Shown here piece by piece: positions 8,244 to 17,746 of a stretch of 64,000 bases of DNA. Position 1 is the first letter of the stretch. Every line of letters starts with the position of its first letter. Source of the stretch: Castellaniella hirudinis_A (GTDB lineage Bacteria; Pseudomonadota; Gammaproteobacteria; Burkholderiales; Burkholderiaceae_B); contig NZ_JBLGTV010000017.1 in the NCBI RefSeq assembly GCF_047468865.1, positions 3,839 through 67,838 of the forward strand. The letters are read 5' to 3'. A program made the translations under genes and the position numbers. Under the pieces are notes generated by a model, which ran no database searches, was not told the DNA's origin, and was given only the letters and a program-made list of their open reading frames with translations.

Positions 8244-9077
8244 TTGACTGCAGCAGCATCCAATCCGCGCCTGGCCGCTTGTTTCGGCGGCCTGTCCGGG
8301 CGCACCGCCTTGATTCCCTACATCACGGCGGGCGATCCGCTGGCGGAGTCCACCCCCGCGCTCATGCAGGCCTTGGTGGCGGCGGGGGCCGATGTCATCG
8401 AACTCGGCGTGCCGTTTTCCGATCCCATGGCCGATGGCCCGGTCATCCAGCAGGCGGGCGAACGCGCCATCGCCGCCGGGGTCGGCCTGTCCCGTGTGCT
8501 GGATATCGTAGCCGAGTTCCGCCGGCACGATGAGCGCACGCCCGTGGTGCTCATGGGCTATGCCAATCCAGTCGAATGCATGGGCCGGCAGGCTTTTGTC
8601 GACCGGGCGACCGCCGCCGGGGTCGACGGTGTCCTGGTGGTGGACTACACGCCCGAGGAATCCGCCGAGTTCGCCGCCAGCCTGTCCGCCGCCGGCCTGG
8701 ACCCCATCTATCTGCTGGCTCCCACCTCCACCGAGGCCCGCATGGCGGATGTCGCCCGTCTGGCGCGCGGCTATGTGTATTATGTGTCCCTCAAGGGCGT
8801 GACCGGGGCGGGTAACCTGGATACCGACGATGTCGCCCGGCACCTGGCCGCCATTCGCTGTCACGTCGCCATCCCGGTGGGGGTGGGTTTCGGCATCCGC
8901 GATGCCGCCAGCGCGGCCCGGGTGGCGGCCCATGCCGATGCCGTCGTCATCGGCAGCAAACTCATCCAGGTGCTCGAATCCGCATCGCGCCGCGATGGCC
9001 CTCGGGCGGCGGTTCAGGCGGCCGCCCAGTGGCTGGCGGAGGTGCGCCAGGCCATCGATCACGTGAAAAAAGGTTAA
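8244..9077 (+). CDS. trpA: Tryptophan synthase alpha chain
   Basis: Cleaves indole-3-glycerol phosphate to indole for channeling to TrpB; 277 aa TIM barrel. The catalytic residues lie in VIELGVPFSDPMADGP (Glu) and LVVDYTPEE (Asp), and the phosphate site is near VGFGIRD. Translation starts at TTG 8244, supported by AGGAG overlapping the trpB stop with a six-base spacer. accD starts three bases after the stop, forming a trpB-trpA-accD unit common in betaproteobacteria. Confidence 0.96.
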   Translation: MTAAASNPRLAACFGGLSGRTALIPYITAGDPLAESTPALMQALVAAGADVIELGVPFSDPMADGPVIQQAGERAIAAGVGLSRVLDIVAEFRRHDERTPVVLMGYANPVECMGRQAFVDRATAAGVDGVLVVDYTPEESAEFAASLSAAGLDPIYLLAPTSTEARMADVARLARGYVYYVSLKGVTGAGNLDTDDVARHLAAIRCHVAIPVGVGFGIRDAASAARVAAHADAVVIGSKLIQVLESASRRDGPRAAVQAAAQWLAEVRQAIDHVKKG

Positions 9078-9080
9078 GCC

Positions 9081-9962
<882 letters not shown>

Positions 9963-9982
9963 TCCCCAACGCTCGGCCCACG

Positions 9983-10028
9983 AAAAAAACAGCCCAAGGC
10001 TTGGGACAAAGCCTTGGGCTGTTTTTTT
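9983..10028. terminator. Bidirectional rho-independent terminator between accD and rne
   Basis: ACAGCCCAAGGC pairs with GCCTTGGGCTGT around a ten-base loop, flanked by an A7 run on the left and T7 on the right. The poly-A/poly-T flanks give a U tract on both strands, so it can end both the trpBA-accD transcript and the convergent rne transcript. Confidence 0.95.
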
Positions 10029-10076
10029 GCCGCGCCGGGCCTGTGCGCCCGGCACAGGCCCGGGCAAGGCCCGAGC

Positions 10077-13000
10077 TTAATGCGTGGTTTCCACCTGCTG
10101 CAGGGGTTCTTCGGCGGGCTGGGCCACGGATTTACGCGCGCGTCCCAGCTTGGGCGTCGGGGTGGCCGGCGCTGCGGCGGTGCTGGCGCCGGCCCGGGTT
10201 TCGACCATCTGCATGCCGGCGGCCTGCAGCGAGACCTCCAGGGGCGGCAGGACGATAGGCTGGCTGCTGTTGCCGACCTGCGGTGCGGGGGCGTCGTCGT
10301 CCCCGGCATCGGCCGGGGCATTGGCCTCTTGTGGCGCAGCCGGCGCTTCCGCAGCCAGCGGCGGCTGCGGTGTGGTGGTCGGCTCGGCGGTGGCGGGCGC
10401 GTCGTCCGGTGTCGGCGCCGTGTCGGCGACGGGTGCCGCTTCGGTGTCGGCAACGGCGGGCGCTGCGTCCGCTTCGGCGGTCACCGGCGTGTCCACGACG
10501 GTGGTCGGGGCCTGGACGGCGGCTTCCGCTGCTGCGCGGCCCGGCGCGGGCGTGTCGGCGACGGGCGCTGCTATGGTCTCGGCCTGCGGGCGGGGCGTTG
10601 CGTCCGTCGGCGCGGCGTGGGCCGGGGTGGCGATCCAGGCGTCCGCTGGTGCAGCGGCGGGGCTGGCCGGAGTGTCTGCGGCGTCGTCCGCCGGCACGCT
10701 GGCCGTGTCCGGGGTATCGGCTTGCGGCTGCGCGGCGGCTTGAACCGCGTCGCCGGCCTGATCCAGCGCCTGTGGATCGAAGCGCGGGGTCTCATGGGTT
10801 TCGAGATCGGGCGTGCCGGCCGTCGTGGCCGCGCTGTCGGCGTCGGTGTGCTGAACACCGCCATCGCTGGCTTCGGCGCCCCGGCGGCCTCGGCGGCCCC
10901 GGCGACGGCGGCGCTTGTTGCGCTCGGTATCCGGGGTTTCCAGGTCGCTGTCGCCGTCCATGTCGATGGCCGGCCCCGCCGTCGTGGCGGTATCGTCGGT
11001 TTGGGGCGCAGGGTCTTCGTGGGCGGGCGTTTCCGCGCCGCCGACCGGGCCGGCGGCGGCAACCGCCTGGGCTGTCTGGGTGGCAGCAGCGTCGACGCTG
11101 GCCAGCGCAGCGGAGGCCTGGTCAGGCGTCTTGACGTCTGTGGCCGTGAGCTGATCGTCGGTGGCGTGGATATCCTGGGCGTCATCCTGGCGGGCGCGTC
11201 CCCGTCCGCGACGGCTGCGGCTGCGGCGCGGTTCGCCGGTTTCCGGGTTGGTTTCCGGGGCGGCGGACGCGGCGGGACGATCGACCTTGGCGGCCGTCAC
11301 CGGCGCGTCGCGGTCTTCCGGGGTGCGTTCCGGGTGGTTGCGCCCGCGGCGGTTGGCCTGGCGCGCGTCGTTGCCGCGCTCGGCGCGTTCGGGACGGGTT
11401 TCGGCGGTGTCCGGTTTTTCGGCGCGCGCGGTGCGCTCGGTGCGGTGGTGGCCGCGGCCATCGGGGCGTCGGCCCTGGCGGCCGCGTCGTGGTTTGTCGT
11501 CCGCACCGGCGTGGCTGGCCGGCGGCGGCGTATCAGTGCCGGCCGCAACCGGCGCGGGTGCGCCCGAGAACCAGGCCAGGATGCGCTTGAACAGGCCGCC
11601 CGAGGGTTCGGTGGGGGCCGGGGGGAGGCTGGCGGCGATGGCTTTGGCGGGCCGATCCACGTGCGGAGGAGCCGGCTGCGCGGGCTGGATGCTTTTGACC
11701 AGGGCTTCCTGCCGGGGGCCGGCGTCCTGGGCCTTGTTGGCTTGCCAGACGAGCTTGTCCTCGGGTTCCTGGACGAGCTCGAAGCTGGTTTTGTTGTCGT
11801 CCAGGCGCGGGTCGTCGTGGCGCAGGCGCTCGATGTGGTGATGCGGGGTTTCCAGGGACTTGTTGGGGATCAGAACCAGGTTGACCTTCAGGCGGGCCTC
11901 GATCTGGCTGATGTCGTGGCGTTTTTCGTTCAGCAGGAAAGTGGCCACATCCACGGGCACCTGGGCGTGCAGGGCGGCCGTGCCTTCTTTCATGGCTTCT
12001 TCCTGCAGCAGGCGCAGCACGTGCAGCGCGCTGGATTCGGCATCGCGGATCACGCCGGTGCCGGTGCAGCGCGGGCAGGTGACGTGCGAGCCTTCGTTGA
12101 GCGCCGGGCGCAGGCGCTGGCGCGAGAGTTCCATCAGGCCGAAGCGCGAAATCTTGCCCATCTGGACGCGCGCCCGGTCGAAGTGCAGGGCGTCGCGCAG
12201 GCGCTGTTCGACGGCCCGCTGGTTCTTGCTGTCCTCCATGTCGATGAAGTCGATCACGATCAGGCCGCCCAGGTCGCGCAGGCGCAACTGGCGGGCGACC
12301 TCGTCGGCGGCTTCGGCGTTGGTGCGGACGGCGGTTTCCTCGATATCGGCGCCGCGGGTGGAGCGGGCCGAGTTGACGTCTACCGCGACCAGGGCTTCGG
12401 TGTGATCAATGACGATCGCGCCGCCCGAGGGCAGGGTCACCGTGCGCGAATAGGCGGTTTCGATCTGGTGTTCGATCTGGAAACGGGAGAACAGGGGGAC
12501 GTCGTCGCGATAGCGCTTGACGCGGCTGACGTTGTCGGGCATGACCACGCTCATGAAGGCCATGGCCTGGTCGTAGATGTCATCGGTGTCGATCAGGATT
12601 TCACCGATTTCCAGCGAGAAATAATCGCGGATGGCGCGGATCACCAGGCTGGATTCCAGGTAGATCAGGATGGGGGCCTTGTTTTCGCGGGCCGCCCCGT
12701 CGATGGCCGTCCAGAGCTGCAGCAGGTAGTTCAGATCCCATTGCAGTTCTTCGACGCTGCGGCCGATGCCCGCCGTGCGGGCGATCATGCTCATGCCGCC
12801 GGGGATCTCCAGCTGATCCATGGCTTCGCGCAATTCTTGGCGGTCTTCGCCTTCGACGCGGCGCGAGACCCCGCCGCCGCGCGGGTTGTTGGGCATCAGC
12901 ACCAGATAGCGGCCCGCCAGCGAAATGAACGTGGTCAGGGCCGCGCCCTTGTTGCCGCGTTCTTCTTTTTCGACCTGGATGATGAGTTCCTGGCCTTCGG

Positions 13001-13280
13001 TCAGGGCGTCCTGGATGCGCGCGGTGCGCACGTCCACGCCTTCTTTGAAGTAGCTGCGGGCGACCTCTTTGAAGGGCAGGAAGCCGTGGCGGTCTTCGCC
13101 GTAGTTGACGAAACAGGCTTCCAGGCCGGGTTCGATGCGGGTGATGACACCTTTGTAGATATTGCCCTTGCGTTGTTCGCGTCCGGCGGTTTCGATGTCC
13201 AGGTCGATGAGTTTTTGACCATCGACAATCGCGACGCGTAGTTCTTCTTGGTGCGTCGCATTGAACAGCATGCGTTTCAT
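10077..13280 (-). CDS. rne: Ribonuclease E
   Basis: Essential endoribonuclease for mRNA decay and rRNA/tRNA processing, 1067 aa. The N-terminal catalytic half has the S1 domain (GNIYKGVITRIEPGLEACFV), the 5' sensor and RNase H-like parts, and the DNase I-like site with AVDVNSARST and VIDFIDMED. The zinc-link is CPRCTGTG near residue 400. After about residue 520 it becomes a long low-complexity tail rich in Ala, Pro, Asp and Arg blocks, typical of the degradosome scaffold and poorly conserved. GGAG sits about ten bases before the ATG. The long leader upstream suggests autoregulation as in E. coli. Confidence 0.97.
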   Translation of the reverse strand: MKRMLFNATHQEELRVAIVDGQKLIDLDIETAGREQRKGNIYKGVITRIEPGLEACFVNYGEDRHGFLPFKEVARSYFKEGVDVRTARIQDALTEGQELIIQVEKEERGNKGAALTTFISLAGRYLVLMPNNPRGGGVSRRVEGEDRQELREAMDQLEIPGGMSMIARTAGIGRSVEELQWDLNYLLQLWTAIDGAARENKAPILIYLESSLVIRAIRDYFSLEIGEILIDTDDIYDQAMAFMSVVMPDNVSRVKRYRDDVPLFSRFQIEHQIETAYSRTVTLPSGGAIVIDHTEALVAVDVNSARSTRGADIEETAVRTNAEAADEVARQLRLRDLGGLIVIDFIDMEDSKNQRAVEQRLRDALHFDRARVQMGKISRFGLMELSRQRLRPALNEGSHVTCPRCTGTGVIRDAESSALHVLRLLQEEAMKEGTAALHAQVPVDVATFLLNEKRHDISQIEARLKVNLVLIPNKSLETPHHHIERLRHDDPRLDDNKTSFELVQEPEDKLVWQANKAQDAGPRQEALVKSIQPAQPAPPHVDRPAKAIAASLPPAPTEPSGGLFKRILAWFSGAPAPVAAGTDTPPPASHAGADDKPRRGRQGRRPDGRGHHRTERTARAEKPDTAETRPERAERGNDARQANRRGRNHPERTPEDRDAPVTAAKVDRPAASAAPETNPETGEPRRSRSRRGRGRARQDDAQDIHATDDQLTATDVKTPDQASAALASVDAAATQTAQAVAAAGPVGGAETPAHEDPAPQTDDTATTAGPAIDMDGDSDLETPDTERNKRRRRRGRRGRRGAEASDGGVQHTDADSAATTAGTPDLETHETPRFDPQALDQAGDAVQAAAQPQADTPDTASVPADDAADTPASPAAAPADAWIATPAHAAPTDATPRPQAETIAAPVADTPAPGRAAAEAAVQAPTTVVDTPVTAEADAAPAVADTEAAPVADTAPTPDDAPATAEPTTTPQPPLAAEAPAAPQEANAPADAGDDDAPAPQVGNSSQPIVLPPLEVSLQAAGMQMVETRAGASTAAAPATPTPKLGRARKSVAQPAEEPLQQVETTH

Positions 13281-13726
13281 GAGTGGGTTTCTCCGTTGTC
13301 AGGGTGCGCCGGATTCGGCGCACGACCACGGGCCACTTGGTTGCGGTGCGGCAGTCTGCGGGGAGGGGAGGCGACGGACGTGTTCAGGCCGCGCCAGTCT
13401 CCGGTGGGGGTGGCACGGTGCGCTGGTGGGCGCGGGGTTCTGGCAGCAGGAGAGTCAGGGTCACGGTCGTGGTTGACGAAAAATTGCTGGGAACGTCGAA
13501 CGCGCATAGCGCGGCGTTCGGTGCGGAAGAACGAGCAGAAATCTGCGGCGTCGCACGCGGCGTCGTGTCGATTCAAGCCTGATCGAGCAGGCGAGGAACC
13601 AGGACAAGGCCGGCGACCAAGGACCCGAAGGCCGAAATCCAGGCAGTACAATGGTGTCCCTGCGGCCGGCCGGAGACGCGTGTGTCGGGTCTCTACGGTT
13701 GGCGGTTCTCGGCCTTTAAAAGGCTG
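13281..13726 (-). promoter_or_regulatory. Long 5' leader of rne
   Basis: About 445 bases separate the predicted rne promoter from its start codon with no convincing gene on either strand. The minus-strand sequence is GC-rich and can fold extensively, for example around the GCG-rich runs near 13,500-13,560. In E. coli a 361-nt rne leader binds RNase E and sets its own mRNA decay. A comparable role here is inferred from position and length, not from matched sequence. Confidence 0.55.
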
Positions 13727-13731
13727 CAATG

Positions 13732-13759
13732 ATTATATGCTGCTTTTCCCTATGCGCAA
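13732..13759 (-). promoter_or_regulatory. Predicted rne promoter
   Basis: On the minus strand a perfect TATAAT (plus coordinates 13732-13737) follows TTGCGC (about 13754-13759) with a 16-base spacer. It overlaps the start region of the divergent rluC gene, so the two transcripts would begin within a few bases of each other. Confidence 0.65.
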
Positions 13760-14762
13760 AATAGATATCGCATCCAGCCGGGCCGCCGCCCCCGCCCCCC
13801 AGGCGCGCCTGGTGCGGGTGGGGGCCGAATCAGAAGGCCAGCGGCTGGATAATTTCATCTTGCGCCTCAGCAAGGGCGTGCCCAAAAGCCACTTGTACAA
13901 AGCCATCCGCGATGGCCAAGTGCGGGTCAACAAGGGCCGCTGCCGGGCCGATACCCGGCTGCAGGCGGGCGATCAGGTGCGTATCCCGCCCCTGCGGCTG
14001 CCGGATCCCGGCGCCCGGCGGCCCGTGCCGCCGGCCAGTTTTCCCGTGCTGTACGAAGACGCCCATCTGCTGGTCATCGACAAGCCGGCCGGCGTGGCCG
14101 TGCATGGCGGCAGCGGCGTGTCCTTCGGGCTCATCGAGCAGCTGCGCGCCGCCCGCCCCGACGAGCGCATGCTGGAATTGGCCCATCGGCTGGATCGCGA
14201 GACCTCGGGCGTGCTGATGGTGGCCCGCAGCCGCAAGGCTCTGGTGGCCCTGCACGACATGATGCGCAACAGCCTGGGGCACAAGCACTACCTGGCCCTG
14301 GTGACGGGCGATTGGGTCAACGACCGCCAGCACATCCGTCTGCCCTTGCTGAAATACCTGACCCCCGGCGGCGAGCGCCGCGTGCGGGTGGATGCCCTGG
14401 GCAAGGCCGCGCACACCATCGTGACGCTGAAACACCGCTATGGCGGCGATTATTCCCTGGTCGGGGCCGAATTGCGCACGGGCCGCACGCACCAGATCCG
14501 CGTGCATCTGGCCGCCCAGGGCCATCCGATCGCCGGCGATGAAAAATACGGCCCGGAGGCCGTGCGCCAGGCCTTGTTCGCGCAGGGGCTGCGGCGCATG
14601 TTCCTGCACGCCTGCCGCCTGGAGATCGCGCATCCGGTCACAGGCGAACTACTGTGCCTGGAGGCCCCCTTGCCCCCGGCCTGCCAGGCTTTTCTGGATG
14701 GCCTGGCCCAGCGCCGCGGGCCTGGCCCGGCCACCGCCCAACGACCCGCCCGCATCAGGTGA
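13737..14762 (+). CDS. rluC: 23S rRNA pseudouridine synthase RluC-type
   Basis: RluA-family enzyme predicted to isomerise uridines in 23S rRNA, about 341 aa. An S4 RNA-binding domain spans residues about 25-85 (GQRLDNFILRL...KSHLYKAIRDGQVRVN). The catalytic domain has HRLDRETSGVLMVARS with the catalytic Asp and the later RTGRTHQIRVHLA. The rne-rluC divergent pair is conserved in proteobacteria, which supports RluC over RluD. Start is uncertain: ATG 13737 or ATG 13752, neither with a good Shine-Dalgarno. Confidence 0.9.
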   Translation: MLLFPMRKIDIASSRAAAPAPQARLVRVGAESEGQRLDNFILRLSKGVPKSHLYKAIRDGQVRVNKGRCRADTRLQAGDQVRIPPLRLPDPGARRPVPPASFPVLYEDAHLLVIDKPAGVAVHGGSGVSFGLIEQLRAARPDERMLELAHRLDRETSGVLMVARSRKALVALHDMMRNSLGHKHYLALVTGDWVNDRQHIRLPLLKYLTPGGERRVRVDALGKAAHTIVTLKHRYGGDYSLVGAELRTGRTHQIRVHLAAQGHPIAGDEKYGPEAVRQALFAQGLRRMFLHACRLEIAHPVTGELLCLEAPLPPACQAFLDGLAQRRGPGPATAQRPARIR

Positions 14763-14766
14763 TTGC

Positions 14767-15465
14767 ATGACCGCTTTGTCTTCCGCCGCCGCCCAGGCCC
14801 CCGCATACCGGGCCGTCATCTTCGATTGGGATGGCACACTGCTGGATTCCACCCACCATATCGTCGGGGCCTTGATCGGGGCCTGCCGGGACTTGGGCCT
14901 GCCCGAGCCCACGCGCGAGGCGGCCAGCTGGGTGATCGGCTTGTCGCTGCAGGCCGCCCTGTATCAGCTGGCGCCCGATCTGCCGCCCGGGCAGGCGGAT
15001 GCCTTCGTGGCCCGCTACAAGGCGCATTTCATGCGGCTGCAAGGCGAAATCCGCTTCTTCGATGGCCAGGCCCGGCTGTTGCGCGAGCTGCGCGCCGGGG
15101 GCACCATCCTGGCCGTGGCCACGGGCAAAAGCCGGAAGGGGCTGGATCAGTCGATTGATGCCCTGGGCCTGCACGGTGTATTCCAGGCCACCCGCACCGT
15201 GGACGAGGCCCGGGGCAAGCCCGACCCCGACATGCTGCACCAGCTGCTGGCTGAATTGGATCTTTCCCCCGAAGGCACCCTGATGGTGGGTGATACCACC
15301 CACGATATCCTCATGGCTCAGGCCGCCGGGGTGGACAGCCTGGCGGTTGCCTATGGCGCGCATCGCGCCGATCTGCTGGCGTCCGCCCGGCCCACCGCCC
15401 TGGTCGATACCGTTCCCGCCATGCAATCCTGGATCAAGTCCAGAATCTATCCCGGGTTTGTTTGA
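14767..15465 (+). CDS. HAD-superfamily phosphatase, Gph-like
   Basis: Cytoplasmic HAD hydrolase of the phosphoglycolate-phosphatase-like group, 232 aa. Motif I is IFDWDGTLLDS, motif II ATGKSRKG, motif III/IV KPDPDMLHQ and VGDTTHDILMA. Such genes commonly follow rluC and are annotated as Gph-like; the actual substrate cannot be told from sequence. It starts four bases after the rluC stop, so it is co-transcribed. Confidence 0.87.
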   Translation: MTALSSAAAQAPAYRAVIFDWDGTLLDSTHHIVGALIGACRDLGLPEPTREAASWVIGLSLQAALYQLAPDLPPGQADAFVARYKAHFMRLQGEIRFFDGQARLLRELRAGGTILAVATGKSRKGLDQSIDALGLHGVFQATRTVDEARGKPDPDMLHQLLAELDLSPEGTLMVGDTTHDILMAQAAGVDSLAVAYGAHRADLLASARPTALVDTVPAMQSWIKSRIYPGFV

Positions 15466-15492
15466 CGGCCCGCGCCGCGGGGGCGGGCGGGG

Positions 15493-16203
15493 CTACGCCC
15501 CCGCCAAAAACAAGAATAAAGTCGGCCGCCGCTCGAAATCCGGGGCGCCCGCCTTGCGCCAGGCTTGGATGCTCAGTGTGCGGATGGATTCATCTTCGCA
15601 GGTGAGCGCGCTGGCCACGCACAGCCGCGTCGTGTCCCGCAGCGTCGCCAGCAGCGCACTGAAAAGCGCCGGGTTGCGATACGGCGTTTCGATCAGGATT
15701 TGCGTCTGCTGCTGCTTGTGCGATGCGGATTCCCAGGCCCGCAGCTGCGCATCGCGTTCACGCGGCTTGACCGGCGCATAGCCATGGAACGCGAAGCGCT
15801 GGCCTTGCAGGCCGCTGGCCATCAGGCCCAGCATGATCGACGAAGGCCCTGCCCAGGGACGAACCCGCAGCCCGCGCGCATGCGCCTGGGCCACCACCAG
15901 GGCGCCGGGGTCGGCCACGGCGGGGCAGCCCGCTTCGGACACCAGCCCCAGATCCTGATCCGGGGGCACCGCGGCCAGCCACGCGCTGATTTCCTGTGCC
16001 GTGGTGTCGGCCCGCAGCGTCTGGATGACGATGTCCTGCAGCGGGGCCGAGGTGCCGACCTGCTTCAAGAAGGCTCGGGCCGTCTTGGCATTTTCGGCGA
16101 TGAAGAAACGCAGGCCGGCGGTGGTGTCCTGGGCCGCCTGGGGCAGCCAGCGCGCCGGGTCCGAATCGCCCAGGCCGACGGGAATGAGATGCAAGGTAGT
16201 CAT
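15493..16203 (-). CDS. RsmI-family SAM-dependent methyltransferase
   Basis: Tetrapyrrole-methylase-fold protein related to RsmI, the 16S rRNA C1402 2'-O-methyltransferase; 236 aa against about 280 for true RsmI. The N-terminus MTTLHLIPVGLGDSDPARW keeps the glycine-rich loop, and the SAM-site segment SEAGCPAVADPG is present. The shorter length and divergent N-terminus suggest a paralogue rather than rsmI itself, so no symbol is given. It lies 20 bp downstream of maf in the same direction and converges on the HAD phosphatase gene. Confidence 0.8.
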   Translation of the reverse strand: MTTLHLIPVGLGDSDPARWLPQAAQDTTAGLRFFIAENAKTARAFLKQVGTSAPLQDIVIQTLRADTTAQEISAWLAAVPPDQDLGLVSEAGCPAVADPGALVVAQAHARGLRVRPWAGPSSIMLGLMASGLQGQRFAFHGYAPVKPRERDAQLRAWESASHKQQQTQILIETPYRNPALFSALLATLRDTTRLCVASALTCEDESIRTLSIQAWRKAGAPDFERRPTLFLFLAGA

Positions 16204-16223
16204 GGCGGAATGAAAGGGCCGCT

Positions 16224-16817
16224 TTATTGCGGCGCGGTGGGGGGTGGGCTCAAGGGGTCGATGCCGAAGGCGCGCAGCATCCGGCACACGGCAATCAAGG
16301 GCAGGCCGATCAGCGCGGTCGGGTCGTCGCTGCGCATTTGCGCCATCAGGGCGATCCCCAGGGCTTCCGCTTTGGCGCTGCCCGCCGTGTCGAAAGGCTG
16401 TTCGGTGCGCAGGTAGTGCTGGATTTGCGCTGGGGTCAGCGGCAGGAACCGGCATTCGGTGGGCACGTCCTCGACCAGACTGTCGTCTTCGGCGCAGACG
16501 CATACTGCGGTGTGAAACACCACGGTGTGGCCGCTGAAGGCTTGCAATTGCGCTTGCGCGGCGGGGTAGGATCCGGGCTTGCCCATCGGCCGGCCATTGA
16601 AGTCGGCCACCTGATCCGAGCCGATCACCAGGGCCCCGGGATGGTCGGCCAGGATGCGCCGGGCCTTGGCCTGCGCCAGGCGTCGGGCCAGCAGGCGCGG
16701 GGTCTCGCCGGGCAGGGGATGTTCGTCGATATCGGGCGCGAGCGACTGGAAAGGTAGCCGCAGCCGCTGCAATAGCTCGCGCCGGTAGGGCGAACTGGAC
16801 GCCAGGATAAGGCTCAT
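16224..16817 (-). CDS. maf: Maf-family nucleotide pyrophosphatase, YceF type
   Basis: Nucleotide-pool cleaning enzyme; YceF-type Maf proteins hydrolyse m7GTP and related modified nucleotides. 197 aa. The N-terminal LILASSSPYRRELL loop, the GSDQVADFNGRPMGKPG segment and FDTAGSAKAEALGI are the family marks; the last favours the YceF branch. It is divergent from yceD, matching the yceF/yceD arrangement in many proteobacteria. Confidence 0.9.
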   Translation of the reverse strand: MSLILASSSPYRRELLQRLRLPFQSLAPDIDEHPLPGETPRLLARRLAQAKARRILADHPGALVIGSDQVADFNGRPMGKPGSYPAAQAQLQAFSGHTVVFHTAVCVCAEDDSLVEDVPTECRFLPLTPAQIQHYLRTEQPFDTAGSAKAEALGIALMAQMRSDDPTALIGLPLIAVCRMLRAFGIDPLSPPPTAPQ

Positions 16818-16862
16818 GTCGTGTCGTGGGAAAAACGCTTAGTTTAATGCCTGGTGAACAAA

Positions 16863-16892
16863 TTGACTTAACTTGTGAAAGTCAATTAAAAT
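16863..16892 (+). promoter_or_regulatory. Predicted promoter of the yceD-rpmF-plsX-fab operon with an inverted repeat
   Basis: TTGACT (16863-16868) and TAAAAT (16887-16892) are 18 bases apart and face yceD. The -35 is part of a perfect inverted repeat, TTGACTT (16863-16869) and AAGTCAA (16879-16885), with a nine-base centre lying inside the spacer. A repressor bound there would block polymerase. The motif identity is unknown. Confidence 0.65.
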
Positions 16893-16955
16893 CTAGAGTT
16901 TTCTTGGCAACCAGAATAATCAGTACGCCTTAGCCAACCCTTAGAGACCAGTACC

Positions 16956-17471
16956 ATGCAGATTGATGCCCAGGATTTTGCGCGGGCCTTGCGTGTGGCC
17001 GAGGGGCGCACGGCGGCGCACGAATTTACCCGGCTTTGCCAGGGCCTGCCCACACCGCAAACCGCTGAAATCAGCTGGCAAGTGGCCGGCGGCCATGATG
17101 CCCCGACCGGCCGGATGTGGCTGGATATCCAGGCCCAGGGCCAGGTCGGCCTGGTGTGCCAGCGCTGCCTGGAAACCATGCCGGTCATGCTGCGGGTGGA
17201 TAATACCGTGGGTTTGGCGCCCGACCAAGCCAGCCTGGATGCCTTGGACACCCTGGAATCCAGCGGCGAAGGCCCGGATATTGAGTATGTGCTGGCCGAT
17301 CAACGGCTGGATTTGCTGTCCCTGGTCGAAGACGAACTGATTCTGGTTCTGCCTTATGCGCCCCGGCATGACGTGTGCCCGGGCGTGTCCGGGCAGGCTG
17401 GTGCGGCGGGCGCCGCGCGGCAGGACAAACCATCGCCCTTTGCTGTTCTCGAACAGCTCAGGAAACACTAA
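16956..17471 (+). CDS. yceD: YceD/DUF177 family protein
   Basis: Conserved protein of 171 aa, linked in other bacteria and plastids to 23S rRNA accumulation. It shows the family CxxC at VCQRCLETMP (residues about 68-77) and a conserved acidic core around DELILVLPYAPRHDVC. It is the first gene of the yceD-rpmF-plsX-fab operon, as in most proteobacteria. Biochemical role remains poorly defined. Confidence 0.9.
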   Translation: MQIDAQDFARALRVAEGRTAAHEFTRLCQGLPTPQTAEISWQVAGGHDAPTGRMWLDIQAQGQVGLVCQRCLETMPVMLRVDNTVGLAPDQASLDALDTLESSGEGPDIEYVLADQRLDLLSLVEDELILVLPYAPRHDVCPGVSGQAGAAGAARQDKPSPFAVLEQLRKH

Positions 17472-17536
17472 CAACCCATTCAACACGCGGGCTCGTGCTT
17501 ACTTTAAAATGAGCGGCCCCGATCTCAGGAGTCACC

Positions 17537-17719
17537 ATGGCTGTCCAGCAAAACAAAAAGAGCCCGTCCAAGCGCGGCATGCATCGTTCGCACGATTTCC
17601 TTTCCGCGCCCGCCACGGCCATCGAGCCCACCACGGGCGAACAACACCTGCGCCACCACATCAGCCCCAACGGGGTGTATCGCGGCCGCAAGGTTCTGAA
17701 AACCAAGAACGACGAATAA
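17537..17719 (+). CDS. rpmF: 50S ribosomal protein L32
   Basis: Ribosomal protein bL32, 60 aa, starting MAVQQNKKSPSKRGMHRSHD, the classic L32 N-terminus. The zinc-binding Cys residues of some L32 forms are absent (HHISPNGVYRGRKV), which is the Cys-less variant usual in betaproteobacteria. An AGGAG lies just upstream of the ATG. It sits between yceD and plsX, the conserved order. Confidence 0.97.
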   Translation: MAVQQNKKSPSKRGMHRSHDFLSAPATAIEPTTGEQHLRHHISPNGVYRGRKVLKTKNDE

Positions 17720-17746
17720 TCAGGCGTCTTCGCCACAATTCGTTCA

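Noticed and set aside
10014..13241. 1075-codon open frame on the plus strand
   Set aside because: Exactly antisense to rne; low-complexity Gly/Arg translation with no family motif.
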